The notes under the pieces: model-generated
Told to the model about the DNA's origin: nothing
Database searches by the model: none
What the model saw: the letters and a program-made list of their open reading frames with translations, nothing else
Part shown: positions 25,893 to 34,997 of the stretch, piece by piece
How positions within the stretch are numbered: the stretch's first letter is position 1
How the letters are laid out: the number at the start of each line of letters is the position of its first letter
DNA from: Candidatus Peregrinibacteria bacterium Gr01-1014_25
GTDB lineage: Bacteria > Patescibacteriota > Gracilibacteria > Peribacterales > Peribacteraceae
Assembly (NCBI GenBank): GCA_007376205.1
Contig: VMFU01000004.1
Span: 1 to 64,000 of the forward strand
DNA length: 64,000 nt
Direction of reading: 5' to 3'
Position numbers and translations under genes: made by a program

Positions 25893-26258
25893 ATGGATAG
25901 GACATCTCTGAAAATCAGGTACACGCTCCTCGGATTTTTCATTGCGAGCGTGGCCTACGGCTCGCTCCTCGTGCTCCTCCCGGAACTGCCAGCGCAGGTG
26001 ATGCAGCTGCGTGGCAAGCTTCCGGTCGAATGCACGGATTCGCTCGATAACGATGCCGACGGATTCGTCGACATCCTGGATCCTGCTTGCCAGGTCAGCG
26101 TGTCGAATCCCGAGTCGTTCCAGCCGGAAGTCGGCAACTGGACGAACGACCTGACGCAGCCCCCGTCCGTCTCATCGTCGGGCGACTGGAATCCTGTGCT
26201 TCTGCCACCCTCTGCCGTCTCGAGTTCCAGCGCCGGCAGCGCAGCGAGCGAGCACTAA
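25893..26258 (+). CDS. Membrane-anchored extracellular protein with an acidic DNDADG motif
   Basis: A 121-aa protein: membrane helix (LLGFFIASVAYGSLLVLLPEL), then ECTDSLDNDADGFVDILDPAC, a Cys-bracketed Asp-rich motif like those of secreted calcium-binding modules, then a Ser-rich tail. No known function. The leader is pyrimidine-rich and lacks a Shine-Dalgarno. A strong terminator follows. Confidence 0.72.
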   Translation: MDRTSLKIRYTLLGFFIASVAYGSLLVLLPELPAQVMQLRGKLPVECTDSLDNDADGFVDILDPACQVSVSNPESFQPEVGNWTNDLTQPPSVSSSGDWNPVLLPPSAVSSSSAGSAASEH

Positions 26259-26275
26259 CCATCGCCGAAAATCCC

Positions 26276-26311
26276 GACGCATGCCCTGTTTGCGACATGC
26301 GTCGTTTTTTT
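26276..26311 (+). terminator. Rho-independent terminator
   Basis: GACGCATG (26276-26283) pairs with CATGCGTC (26296-26303), followed by GTTTTTTT. Confidence 0.9.
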
Positions 26312-26358
26312 GTTGTGTGCACTTTACTCAACATGATAAATGACGTAGTTTCGCACTG

Positions 26359-28704
26359 ATGGACAACCGCCTGCCTTCCACGCCTACTGCCACAGTGGAC
26401 TTGGCGCCGGATGACACGAGTCCGGGCATAGATACGGCCAGGACGATTGACCTGGATAATCCGGAGCAGCGATTGCACATGTCGGAACTCCTTGGGCTGC
26501 CGGGAGTCGAATCGTCATACCGATTGTCGTACGAACGCGGCGTGCGGGGCGAGGGTCTTCTCCAGGAGTCGCTAGCGCCGCTCAACATGCCTCCGTCGTG
26601 CGTGCGCCACGTCTGTGATGCCTTGCTGGCGCATGCCACCCCCCCGTCACTTGTTGCGCTCAACGGCAAAGCCGTGCTGGTCGCCGAGCTCGGCGGTGGC
26701 GAATTTTCGCGCGTCTGTCTCGTCTTCCATAAGGGGGAACTCAAGGTCGCCAAGATCCTGCGGAACCGAAAGAATGCTGGCAATCTGGCGCGCTTCCGCC
26801 GCGAGATCCGCATTCTCACGACGCTGGCAGGGCGCGGTGTGCCCCAGATTATCGGATCCGATGACACGGGCGAGGAGCCGTACTACCTCATGGAGTATCT
26901 GCCTGGACATTCGCTCGAACAGGTCGTCGCAGCGCGATTGCCCGATGCTCTTCCCTCCGCAGCGGTCGATGAACTCGGTTATGTCATCGCCTCGGCAATG
27001 GCCGATGTGCACGCAACGGGCACGATCCACCGCGATCTGAAACCCGCGAACATCCTCCTGCAGGACTCGGGACGGGCGAAGATCATCGATTTCGGCCTCG
27101 CGGCGGAAGCGGGGGCGGCGGAAGCCATGCGATTGACGCACGACCAGCAGGTCATTGGGTCTCCGCAGTACATGTCCCCGGAGCAAATCCTGACCCCGCT
27201 CGAAGTCGACGAGCACGCGGACGTCTACAGCTTTGCCTGCATTCTCTACGAACTCTACACCGGCCGGCCCCCCTACGAGTCAAGCTCGACGATGGATGTT
27301 CTTGCGAAGCAGAAGGGGGATGCGCTGCCCGATTTCTCCATGATTGCGGATCCCGTGCTCGCGCAGCGGCTGCGCAAAATGTTCACGAAGCGCCCGCCCC
27401 ATGCGCGTGGGACGATGCGTGAGCACGAAGATTTCTTCCGTCGGCGCTGCGCCTTGGGGAAACGCTACGGCAAGGCGCCTATCCCCCCCGAGAAACGCGT
27501 GGTGCGTCTCGCGCATGCCGGTGATGCCGCAAGTGGCGAGGTGCCTATCGGTTCGCGGTACGGCAAAGGCATCGAAATGGGTCTGGATTTCGTCAATGCC
27601 TATCCCTCCAAGACGGTCATCGGGCGTCAGCGGAAGTGGTATCACAACCGTCTGCTCCTGACGCTCGGCGCGGCCGGCGGGTTGCTGGCGGCCACGGCCG
27701 GAACGTTGACGGTCCGGTCAGCCATGAAAGGGCGGCCAGGCGCGCCCGTTCCGACGGTCCCCGCAAAGGACGAGGAGAAGAAGGTCATCGCGCCTCCCGT
27801 ACCCACGCAGCGTTCGTCCGTCGCGCTGGAGCGGCAGGAGAAAGGGGACGCCGTCCGCCTCTATCCGGGAACGGAATTCGAGGTCGCTCTCCCTTCGCAC
27901 ACGGGCATGCCGTTCACGTTCGAGGGGAGCGCTGGACGCGTATACAACTGCGACGCCGCGATGCTGCGCAAGGTCCTCCGCTTGTCGGAGAAGCAGCGCC
28001 TTCCCGAGGATCTGGCTCTCGGAAGACTGGCGATCCGCTTCGATGCCGCCGACGGCAAAACGGGCGTCCTCTGCATCGTCGCTATCGCCGCCGTGCCGAT
28101 CGACGGTGCGCGTCTATGCCCCGTGTACGCCGAACATCCGCTGCTCCTCGCGGCAGGCGATATCGACGTCCGTCCGTTCGGCGATCTCTACCGCGACGCG
28201 GCGATGAAGCGCGCGCTCCCCGACTCCATGGCAAAAGCGCCAAGCGTCATCGTCGGCGACGTGCCCGAGAGTTTTCCGGAAATGTATCGCCAGTGGTCGA
28301 AGGACCAATGGCAGAAGGCCTTGAGCGTTCAGATAACCCTTTTCCGCGACAAGATTCGGGCGCAGGAGATACGCGACGGCAAAGCAGCCGGCAAAGTCGG
28401 GTTCCTACAGCCGCTCCCGGATGACTGCGGCGATCGCGACCGCGCGGTCGCGGTGCACGCGGTGGCGCACGCCGGGGAAGGCGTGCAAGCGGCTGCCGGC
28501 GATCTTCTCGCGCATCAGCCGCCCGTCGGCGATCGGGGTCATGGCGTCATCCTCGCCCCAGAAGATGTCCGTCGGGACGCGGATGCGTTCCAGGACGGGC
28601 CGGAAATCCTCCTGGGTCACGCGGATGAGGGTCTGCTGCAGCACCGGGCTCGCGCGTTCGTAGTCATGCACGCGCACGAGCCTGTAGAGCAATCTGCGCG
28701 CTAG
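26359..28704 (+). CDS. Membrane Ser/Thr protein kinase with an antisense-overlapping tail
   Basis: Hanks-type kinase: Gly-rich loop ELGGGEFSRVCLVF, lysine VAKIL, catalytic HRDLKPANILL, DFGLA and SPQYMSPEQ (residues about 110-345). A membrane helix (LLLTLGAAGGLLAATAGTL, near residue 435) leads to an extracellular region with no recognised sensor. From about residue 683 the frame reads the antisense of the convergent hydrolase gene for 300 nt, so the last 100 residues look like stop-codon loss. A frameshift near 28400 would end the protein at 28424. TAGTTT ends 7 nt before ATG. Confidence 0.88.
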   Translation: MDNRLPSTPTATVDLAPDDTSPGIDTARTIDLDNPEQRLHMSELLGLPGVESSYRLSYERGVRGEGLLQESLAPLNMPPSCVRHVCDALLAHATPPSLVALNGKAVLVAELGGGEFSRVCLVFHKGELKVAKILRNRKNAGNLARFRREIRILTTLAGRGVPQIIGSDDTGEEPYYLMEYLPGHSLEQVVAARLPDALPSAAVDELGYVIASAMADVHATGTIHRDLKPANILLQDSGRAKIIDFGLAAEAGAAEAMRLTHDQQVIGSPQYMSPEQILTPLEVDEHADVYSFACILYELYTGRPPYESSSTMDVLAKQKGDALPDFSMIADPVLAQRLRKMFTKRPPHARGTMREHEDFFRRRCALGKRYGKAPIPPEKRVVRLAHAGDAASGEVPIGSRYGKGIEMGLDFVNAYPSKTVIGRQRKWYHNRLLLTLGAAGGLLAATAGTLTVRSAMKGRPGAPVPTVPAKDEEKKVIAPPVPTQRSSVALERQEKGDAVRLYPGTEFEVALPSHTGMPFTFEGSAGRVYNCDAAMLRKVLRLSEKQRLPEDLALGRLAIRFDAADGKTGVLCIVAIAAVPIDGARLCPVYAEHPLLLAAGDIDVRPFGDLYRDAAMKRALPDSMAKAPSVIVGDVPESFPEMYRQWSKDQWQKALSVQITLFRDKIRAQEIRDGKAAGKVGFLQPLPDDCGDRDRAVAVHAVAHAGEGVQAAAGDLLAHQPPVGDRGHGVILAPEDVRRDADAFQDGPEILLGHADEGLLQHRARAFVVMHAHEPVEQSAR

Positions 28705-29118
28705 CGGTTGCAGGGAGGACAGCCCCGGGAGGGACAGAAGCCCCTTGCCCGCTTTCGCCAGCAGAAGTCCGAGGATGCGCTTGCAATGTCGCGGCCTGCG
28801 GATGCCCGCCGCGGCGCAGAGAAAGAGGTGCCGGATGGGGACATGGCCGCGCACGGTCATCTTCATGGCGATGCGTCCGCCGTGGGAGTGCCCCACGATC
28901 GCGATGGGTTCGGCGATGCCCCGCTTGGCGAGCCACCGCTCCACCCACGCGGCATAGTCGTCGGCGGACCACGGCTGCGGCGGATCGGGCTCATCGCCGA
29001 ACCCCGGCAAGTTCGGAGCGAGGATCGTGAGCTCATCGTCGGCCAGCGCTTCCGTGAGTTCCTTCCAGGAATCCTTCGTCCCGCCCCATCCATGGAGGCA
29101 CAGCAGTACCTGGCGCAT
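28405..29118 (-). CDS. Alpha/beta hydrolase
   Basis: A 237-aa alpha/beta fold hydrolase. The oxyanion region is LLCLHGWGGTKDSW, the nucleophile elbow GHSHGG (Ser), the acid GEDDAMTP (Asp), and the histidine GVRHRVHRD. The substrate is unknown; esters or thioesters are typical. I start at ATG 29118; an in-frame ATG at 29130 is equally possible. It follows the GNAT gene by 56 nt. Its 3' 300 nt are overlapped by the kinase frame. Confidence 0.87.
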   Translation of the reverse strand: MRQVLLCLHGWGGTKDSWKELTEALADDELTILAPNLPGFGDEPDPPQPWSADDYAAWVERWLAKRGIAEPIAIVGHSHGGRIAMKMTVRGHVPIRHLFLCAAAGIRRPRHCKRILGLLLAKAGKGLLSLPGLSSLQPLARRLLYRLVRVHDYERASPVLQQTLIRVTQEDFRPVLERIRVPTDIFWGEDDAMTPIADGRLMREKIAGSRLHAFPGVRHRVHRDRAVAIAAVIRERL

Positions 29119-29174
29119 GACGGAGAGCATAGCAAAAAGGAGCGGCGGTCGCGTGGACCGCCGCTTGCCGTGGG

Positions 29175-29867
29175 TTACTTTCTGCATGATCCGTCGTTGG
29201 CAACGACGAAGTCCGCTTCGGGGATCGCCGCTGCATGCGACAGCGTGTAGCGCATGAGCTTTCCTTCTCTGCGGAGCGGTTTCCATTCCACTTTCGGTTG
29301 TGGCAGCTCGTGCAGCACGCAGCCGTTCTCCCGTTCGTAGCTATGCACCGTTTGCACCAGCGCCTGCTGCAGCTCGGGTATTCTCTCGAACGCGGAGAAA
29401 AACATGTCCGCATAGTCCAGCTCGTCCGATGGCGGCGACGTCGGCGGCTCCACCGTCGCCGACTCGACGCCCGCAACATGCTGGAAGCGGTTTTGTTCGA
29501 AGAACGGAATGGCTGCCTCCGCCGTTTCCGTCGGGATGCCGACGTCCAGCACATTCCGTCGATGAGATTTCAGCTTGCCGCAGAGCCTCTGGATCATCTG
29601 TGTCCCGATGCCCTTGCGGCGATACCGAGGATCGACGGCCATCGTTGCGAGCCGGATCGTCGTTTTGTGCAGCTCGTAGAGCATGGAGCCGACGACCTTC
29701 TCATCGTACTCGGCGACCATGCCGATGACGTTGTGTTGTCGCATTGTCGTCAGAAAGTCATCTTCCGTCCATTGGTCTGGCTCAAAACTTGCCTGCTCGA
29801 TCGCGAGCACCTCCGGCAGATCCCGCCGGATCATCCAGCGGATGTGCGCATGCAGTTTGTCGTTCAT
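29175..29867 (-). CDS. RimI-like GNAT acetyltransferase
   Basis: The core IEQASFEPDQWTEDDF and ATMAVDPRYRRKGIGTQMIQRL match RimI-type N-alpha-acetyltransferases, which modify protein N-termini such as ribosomal S18. It is 230 aa, about 80 longer than RimI, with an extra C-terminal region holding ELDYADMFF and a Cys near the end. ATG 29867 is preferred: GGGGGA lies about 5 nt upstream. It is the first gene of a pair with the hydrolase. Confidence 0.8.
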   Translation of the reverse strand: MNDKLHAHIRWMIRRDLPEVLAIEQASFEPDQWTEDDFLTTMRQHNVIGMVAEYDEKVVGSMLYELHKTTIRLATMAVDPRYRRKGIGTQMIQRLCGKLKSHRRNVLDVGIPTETAEAAIPFFEQNRFQHVAGVESATVEPPTSPPSDELDYADMFFSAFERIPELQQALVQTVHSYERENGCVLHELPQPKVEWKPLRREGKLMRYTLSHAAAIPEADFVVANDGSCRK

Positions 29868-30180
29868 GGTTTCCCCCACGGCATCCGCTTTCTTCGTGCA
29901 GTCATACAATGGCAGGGACATCCTGTCATCGTGCACGAAAAGAAAGAGGGTGGGCGGGGGAGATGGTGCTGTGAAGGAGCGGCGGCTACGCACTGTGGCA
30001 CGGCATATGTGCGCGCGCAAGGTCGCTGAATACCGCTTGGGCTCCTTCGTTCCTTTGCGTATACTTCGCGCGCTTGCGGTATGCCACGGTAGCTCAGTTG
30101 ACCGCCGAGTGCTTGCACAAGGCGTCCTCTAGAATGCAGATGCTCGGTCCTTCTCCTTTTGTGTCATACACTATCCCCGT
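29868..30180. other. Intergenic stretch with a truncated tRNA copy
   Basis: No supportable gene. It holds the 19-nt tRNA-Met 5' copy at 30082-30100 and, at its end, TACACT (30167-30172), the likely -10 element of tRNA-Met. Confidence 0.6.
30082..30100 (+). repeat. Truncated copy of the tRNA-Met 5' end
   Basis: TGCCACGGTAGCTCAGTTG is identical to 30180-30198, the first part of the intact tRNA 98 nt downstream. The sequence then diverges and no cloverleaf forms. Confidence 0.8.
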
Positions 30181-30256
30181 GCCACGGTAGCTCAGTTGGT
30201 AGAGCACAGGACTCATAAGCCTGGGGTCGCCAGTTCAATCCTGGCCCGTGGCACCA
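30181..30256 (+). tRNA. tRNA with CAT anticodon, elongator Met (or Ile2)
   Basis: Acceptor GCCACGG/CCGTGGC, anticodon loop CTCATAA (CAT), T-loop GTTCAAT, discriminator A and encoded CCA. The paired 1-72 position argues against an initiator tRNA. Ile2 (lysidine-modified) cannot be excluded. TACACT ends 8 nt upstream of the 5' end. Confidence 0.94.
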
Positions 30257-31009
30257 TCAAAGGTCACCAGAGTGAAGACTGTGCGAAGGTAGTGCGGGAG
30301 AAGTTGAAGACGCGATGGACGGTTCGCTCGCTGCAAATCTGTCTAGCCGTATGAGTAAGCCTCTCGTGTATTTTACGATTTCGATCATGTCTCTGACATT
30401 TGCAGAGAAAGCATCAAACCTTCCTTCATTGCGAGTCGCCAGTGCGTTGCTGTGCGTGGCGTCAAGACTGCTAAGCACCAAGCCGGCTTCTGCAGCCAGT
30501 GCTTCGCCATCGGTGAGTTCAAACGCCGGAGCCGGCGCATCACCCCGTACCTCCGTCGGAGAAATACATCCATCAAGGGCACGGTACGGTGTGGCAACGA
30601 ATCTCTCTCCGTCGAAGAGCGGGTTTGTATTGAACAAACCCCGACGCGCGGCAAGACCGTATGGCGAAGCCACGGGAACATACAGGTCTGCAATCGCATA
30701 CCGGTCATCGAGCAGGATTGCTCCGTGGAAATGATGAATGGAAAGCCGCTGTTCCTTGATGGCCGACTGCAACGTCGGTCGCAAACCTTCGAAGACAAAA
30801 TCACCCCGTTCCGTTTGGAAGTCGACGGCATTTGGCTCTTGCGGGTGGCTTAAGAGTTTGGAAAGCAGGCGCTCACTGAATTGACCCGCGTATTCGATCG
30901 CCACCGGATGAGATGACAAGCGACGCAGAATTTCGCCAGCCTCGCTCGTGCCCCCCGTGGGGACAAGATGTGCATCTGCATCGAGGCGCTGAAGGGCAAA
31001 ATTCGTCAT
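30257..31009 (-). CDS. Hypothetical protein abutting tRNA-Met
   Basis: A 250-aa soluble protein, not recognised. It has mixed alpha/beta content, no signal peptide, and a polar Ser-rich C-terminus. Its stop codon directly abuts the CCA end of tRNA-Met on the other strand. Base composition is lower in GC than in neighbours. The start at ATG 31009 was chosen over a TTG/GTG extension into the upstream spacer. Confidence 0.65.
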   Translation of the reverse strand: MTNFALQRLDADAHLVPTGGTSEAGEILRRLSSHPVAIEYAGQFSERLLSKLLSHPQEPNAVDFQTERGDFVFEGLRPTLQSAIKEQRLSIHHFHGAILLDDRYAIADLYVPVASPYGLAARRGLFNTNPLFDGERFVATPYRALDGCISPTEVRGDAPAPAFELTDGEALAAEAGLVLSSLDATHSNALATRNEGRFDAFSANVRDMIEIVKYTRGLLIRLDRFAASEPSIASSTSPALPSHSLHSGDL

Positions 31010-31112
31010 GGCGGGCCATGATAACGCTGCTGACCAAATTTGCAAAGGTCCGCATACGCAGGGTTCCCAAAGGTTCTCCCCTCATACCAACACGCAAGAA
31101 TGCTGATGACCA

Positions 31113-32795
31113 TCACAGCAACATCGACGCCTTCAGCGCGGCGCCGGCGATGCCCGATTTGCTGTTGCGTGTCGCTGCCAGACGGTCGCACAGATTTCGG
31201 AGTTCGTCGTCGGGTTCTGCGAGCATCTGCCAGGCCGACGATTCGGGGATGCCGCTGCAACGTTCCACCGGCACGAGCGAGGTGATCATGTCGATGTTCG
31301 CGCTGGTGTCGCGCTGGTAGGCGAACAACAGTTTGCGTCCGTGCTCACGGGCGATGTCCTGCAGGTAGCGGATGCGGTTTTCGTCCTTCAATCCCCATTC
31401 AAAGAGGACGCTCTGGTCGTCGTGACCGAAGAGTCCCTGATAGTAGAACATCCCCCAGTCGAGCGTTGCGACCATGTACTTGCCCGAGACGTCGCCGGCG
31501 TTGAGGAGAGTGTGGATGGCCTGCTTGTCCGCGCTGGAGTCGCTATTGACCTGCTGGGTCGTCATGACGCCGATGAGGGCGAGGTTCACGGTCACGAAGG
31601 CGACCGACCACCCGGCAATGAGGTGCCGGATGCGTCCGCGCCATGCAAACGAACATGCCGCGTCGCACAGGGCGCGTTGCGCGGCGAGCGTGGCAAGAAT
31701 GAGGAACGGGTAACTCAAGATCGCATGGTGCATCGCGCCGGCGTTCTTCGTGCGCATGATCATCAGGATGGTTGCGATGAATGCGACGTAGAGGACGAGG
31801 GGCCTGCGGATCAGCCGCCGCTCGCCGGCGAGGAAGAGCGCGGCGATCGCCGCGGGCACGAATCCGTAAGCGAGAACCGAGTAGAGCAGCGACAGGACAT
31901 GCGGGGATTTCAGAATGAACACGCGATGCGTCGCATCGAGCGGCTGGATCAGCATGTTCAGAATATTCGATTGGAACCATGCGCCCCGCAGCATCTCCCC
32001 GATGGTGTAGGCGGGACTGCCGAGCAGCTCGTTCATGTACGGCATGTCGGCGGGATTACCCGGGCGCGTGGAAAGCAGGAGGACGCTCAAAGCGACGATC
32101 AGGCAGAAGCCGCAGCCAAAAAGATGCTTCGCCGCCGTCCGGAGATGCTCGCGCTTCAGGAGGAACGCGCGACGCTCCCATGCGTGCAACGCCAGGATGA
32201 TCGCGAGGCCCGGCGCCATCCAGAAGTACGCGAACTTCGTCCAGATGCCGAGGAAGACGGCGATAGTTGCCAGCGTGATGTACCGCGTCTGCAGCGTCGC
32301 GCACCAGCGCTCAAGCAGGACGTAGAGGAGGTAAATGCTCAAGATGTGGTACCCGATGGGCCCGGTGTCGACGATGGTCTGGAACGCGTAGGGGAATGTC
32401 AGCAGCATGCCGACGACGACGGGCCGCCACTTCAGTCCCATCGCCCGCGCACTGATCACCGCTCCGAGTGCAAGGAAGCCGAGGCCGAGCATGCGCGCGG
32501 CGAGCGGGCTGCGCCACAGCAGGTGGATCGGCAGGAAGTAGAGCGCGGGGAAGCTGCCCGAGTAACCGTACGCCCGCACCGGCAGCACCCAGCCCAGGTT
32601 CAACACATTGAGCTGCCACGGATCGCACTGGCCGTGCCAGTTGTTGCCCGGGAACCAGTGGCACAGGATCGCGTCGTAGTGGATGAATTCGTCCATGTTG
32701 TACGGCACGATCACCGTGAAGACGGCCATGCCGATAAGGGCGATGCCGAAGACATTCCAAGCCGTGAGCAGACGGGAGAGGAGTTGTCGGTGCAT
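31113..32795 (-). CDS. Polytopic membrane glycosyltransferase (GT39/PMT-like)
   Basis: A 560-aa protein with about ten hydrophobic helices. The first extracytoplasmic loop holds VIVPYNMDEFIHYDAIL, with the acidic pair DE expected of GT-C enzymes that use polyprenyl-phosphate sugars. A large soluble C-terminal domain starts near residue 415. It probably glycosylates proteins or surface polymers. A TATACT element lies upstream, with a leader of about 36 nt containing repeat-like sequence. Confidence 0.75.
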   Translation of the reverse strand: MHRQLLSRLLTAWNVFGIALIGMAVFTVIVPYNMDEFIHYDAILCHWFPGNNWHGQCDPWQLNVLNLGWVLPVRAYGYSGSFPALYFLPIHLLWRSPLAARMLGLGFLALGAVISARAMGLKWRPVVVGMLLTFPYAFQTIVDTGPIGYHILSIYLLYVLLERWCATLQTRYITLATIAVFLGIWTKFAYFWMAPGLAIILALHAWERRAFLLKREHLRTAAKHLFGCGFCLIVALSVLLLSTRPGNPADMPYMNELLGSPAYTIGEMLRGAWFQSNILNMLIQPLDATHRVFILKSPHVLSLLYSVLAYGFVPAAIAALFLAGERRLIRRPLVLYVAFIATILMIMRTKNAGAMHHAILSYPFLILATLAAQRALCDAACSFAWRGRIRHLIAGWSVAFVTVNLALIGVMTTQQVNSDSSADKQAIHTLLNAGDVSGKYMVATLDWGMFYYQGLFGHDDQSVLFEWGLKDENRIRYLQDIAREHGRKLLFAYQRDTSANIDMITSLVPVERCSGIPESSAWQMLAEPDDELRNLCDRLAATRNSKSGIAGAALKASMLL

Positions 32796-32876
32796 GGGTG
32801 TGGGTTTTGGGTTGAATTTTGGCTTCCAGACAGTATAGCGGATTTGGCGGATTTGGGCGAGAGGGGATGGCGTGGA

Positions 32877-32906
32877 TTGGCAGAAAGCATGATATTGTGT
32901 TATAAT
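32877..32906 (+). promoter_or_regulatory. Promoter of the LRR-like gene (leaderless)
   Basis: TTGGCA (32877-32882), 18-nt spacer, consensus TATAAT (32901-32906), which ends 8 nt before ATG 32915. Confidence 0.8.
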
Positions 32907-32914
32907 AAATTTTG

Positions 32915-34597
32915 ATGACCGGAAACTCTCCCGAGCGGAAGGCCGGCGAAAGGTACACGGACTTGCCGAAGTGGAAGATCAGCATGAACCAGGTTCTGGA
33001 ATTGCCGGATGAGGATGGCCCTCGGTTCGCTTTGGCCGATGCGCTCGAGGAAACCGGATTCACAGCGCGTGCGGAGCTGATTCGCGTCCAGTGCGAGCTG
33101 GCCCGGCTGCATCCAGGGGAGGCACGCTTCGTCGAGTTGAGCAGGCGGGAATACGAGCTGCTGCAGGCGTACGAATATGAGTGGAAGCGCCAGGAAATGT
33201 CTCTCATGGGTCTCGACCCAGACCATGTGCAGTTCCGTCGCGGTGTCATCGAATACCTGCGGACGATCGATTTCCACTCGACGGACCAGGCCGTGCGATT
33301 CCTGGAGGCGAATCCGACGATCAGGGAATGGGAATGCGACACCGATGGCTACGAGGAATTCTCCCTGCGAAAGCTGCTGGCTTCCCCCCAGGCGAAAAAC
33401 CTGAAGCGGCTCTGCGTTCTGGATCATGGGCGGGAAACGGTTCCCGTGGGTGAATTGCTTGGCCCTACGGAGTGCCGGTTGCAGTGGCTATCGTTGATTG
33501 GCGCGATGTCCGGCGACGATCTCTCCGCCATTCTCCATGCGCCCCTGTGCGAGCAACTTAAGGAATTCGAAATGGGTGAAGCAGATGATCGCTGCTGTGA
33601 GATCATCCAGACATGGGAAGGGAGGACGCGCCTCCGTTTTCTCTCTCTTGGCGAGCGTACGTTCTTTCAGGGGAACAACCGGTTCACTGTACCCTTCCCG
33701 GCACTTGAGGAGTTGCATTTTGACGCGCGCAACTTCGATCCGGATTCGCGATACAGCGCATCCTCGATATTTCCTGCGCTCCGGCGCTGCACTGTTAACT
33801 ATACCGGTCAATCTCCATACCAAACGTTGGCGCAGATTATCCCGCTCGAACAATTGGAGTCCCTGCGTCTCGAGGCTTGCGATCCTTCCGATCTTCCGGA
33901 CCTCTCCGCTACGCCCATACGCACGTTGGAATTGGACACAGTGTGCTACAGGCCGTCCCCATTGTCGCTTCGCAGGCTGCCGCGAAACTTGCAGGATCTT
34001 TCTCTGCGGACACAGCAAGGCGGGGGCTCGCTGTTTCGTATCGATGACACCGGGACGCCCCCGGCTGCCTTAAAGATGGTCTACCTCTCCGGAGGTGCCC
34101 TGGTGAGCGGGGACCGTCTCCTTACAAAGCTCCAGCCGGAGGTCCTTGTGTTACGGGGCCCGCAAGACGCAGACGTGCTGGCAGTGCCAGAAGGGAGTTC
34201 CCCCTTACGCACGCGGAGCATCGATCTCACAGGCGCAAAATCTGTGAGGGGCATGCTGGGCACGATCGCTAAAAATCCCGCGTTCTCGGCGCTCGAAGAA
34301 TTGCGATTCAGCGGGGATTTGGATTCCAGAGATACCGCAAGAAAGGGAAATGAAAGACTCATGAAGGCCCTCCGTGAACTCGCCGCCGCACCACATCTCA
34401 CAAACTTGTATTTGGTGCATACGGACTTCCCCCTTCCTGCGGAGCTGGAGCAGCGGATGGAGGAGAACGGGGCGCGAGTGCGGGCGAAGCGGAATGCAGC
34501 ATTTGATCAGGAGTACGCGCGTGTTCGGCAGATGGCAGCCGAAGCCCTGCAATTGGAAGGTCAGAGCGGAGCGTCGAAAGAGCCTACAGGAGAATAA
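32915..34597 (+). CDS. TIGR02996-domain protein with leucine-rich-repeat-like architecture
   Basis: Residues about 20-65 (DGPRFALADALEETGFTARA then ELIRVQCELARL) match the TIGR02996 companion domain, best known from large planctomycete paralogue families. The rest shows degenerate leucine-rich-repeat patterns such as LKRLCVL, LRFLSLG and LEELRFSG, without a signal peptide. Such proteins are thought to mediate protein-protein contacts; no role is assigned. TATAAT ends 8 nt before the ATG. The last 14 nt overlap the convergent DoxX gene. Confidence 0.8.
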   Translation: MTGNSPERKAGERYTDLPKWKISMNQVLELPDEDGPRFALADALEETGFTARAELIRVQCELARLHPGEARFVELSRREYELLQAYEYEWKRQEMSLMGLDPDHVQFRRGVIEYLRTIDFHSTDQAVRFLEANPTIREWECDTDGYEEFSLRKLLASPQAKNLKRLCVLDHGRETVPVGELLGPTECRLQWLSLIGAMSGDDLSAILHAPLCEQLKEFEMGEADDRCCEIIQTWEGRTRLRFLSLGERTFFQGNNRFTVPFPALEELHFDARNFDPDSRYSASSIFPALRRCTVNYTGQSPYQTLAQIIPLEQLESLRLEACDPSDLPDLSATPIRTLELDTVCYRPSPLSLRRLPRNLQDLSLRTQQGGGSLFRIDDTGTPPAALKMVYLSGGALVSGDRLLTKLQPEVLVLRGPQDADVLAVPEGSSPLRTRSIDLTGAKSVRGMLGTIAKNPAFSALEELRFSGDLDSRDTARKGNERLMKALRELAAAPHLTNLYLVHTDFPLPAELEQRMEENGARVRAKRNAAFDQEYARVRQMAAEALQLEGQSGASKEPTGE

Positions 34598-34940
34598 GGA
34601 GGGCGGCAGCGGCGCTGAAGAGGCCGATATCGCGGATACCGATGTCGTTCCAGCCGACCTGAATGGCGACGAAAAGGAGATGTGCGCAGAGCAATGCCGC
34701 GCCGACGCGGCGCACGGCGCGGACGGGGATGATCAGCAGAACGGCGAGCGCGATTTCCGCGACGCCGACGACGGAGAGCCATGTGTCCACGGGCATACCG
34801 AAGAGGCCGTCCATCCACGGCGGCATCCAGCCGATCCACAGCAGCGGCTCCGTCAGTTTTTCGATGCCGAACATGCCGACGACCAGAGCGAGGCCCGCAA
34901 TCAGGATGCCCGTGGCGAGACGGCTGCGAGATAGTTGCAT
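34584..34940 (-). CDS. DoxX-like small membrane protein
   Basis: A 118-aa protein with four hydrophobic helices; the segments IAGLALVVGMFGIEKL and VGVAEIALAVLLIIP resemble DoxX/SURF4-like proteins. The biochemical role is unclear; relatives are linked to redox and membrane homeostasis. TATCCT ends 9 nt before the ATG. Confidence 0.7.
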   Translation of the reverse strand: MQLSRSRLATGILIAGLALVVGMFGIEKLTEPLLWIGWMPPWMDGLFGMPVDTWLSVVGVAEIALAVLLIIPVRAVRRVGAALLCAHLLFVAIQVGWNDIGIRDIGLFSAAAALLILL

Positions 34941-34997
34941 AACCTCGAGAGGATACCGTACGATGCGTGCTCTTTTGCTTCCATTCTCATCGTGTCT

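Noticed and set aside
30181-30256. Initiator tRNA-fMet
   Set aside because: Position 1 pairs with 72 and the anticodon stem lacks the three G-C pairs of initiators.
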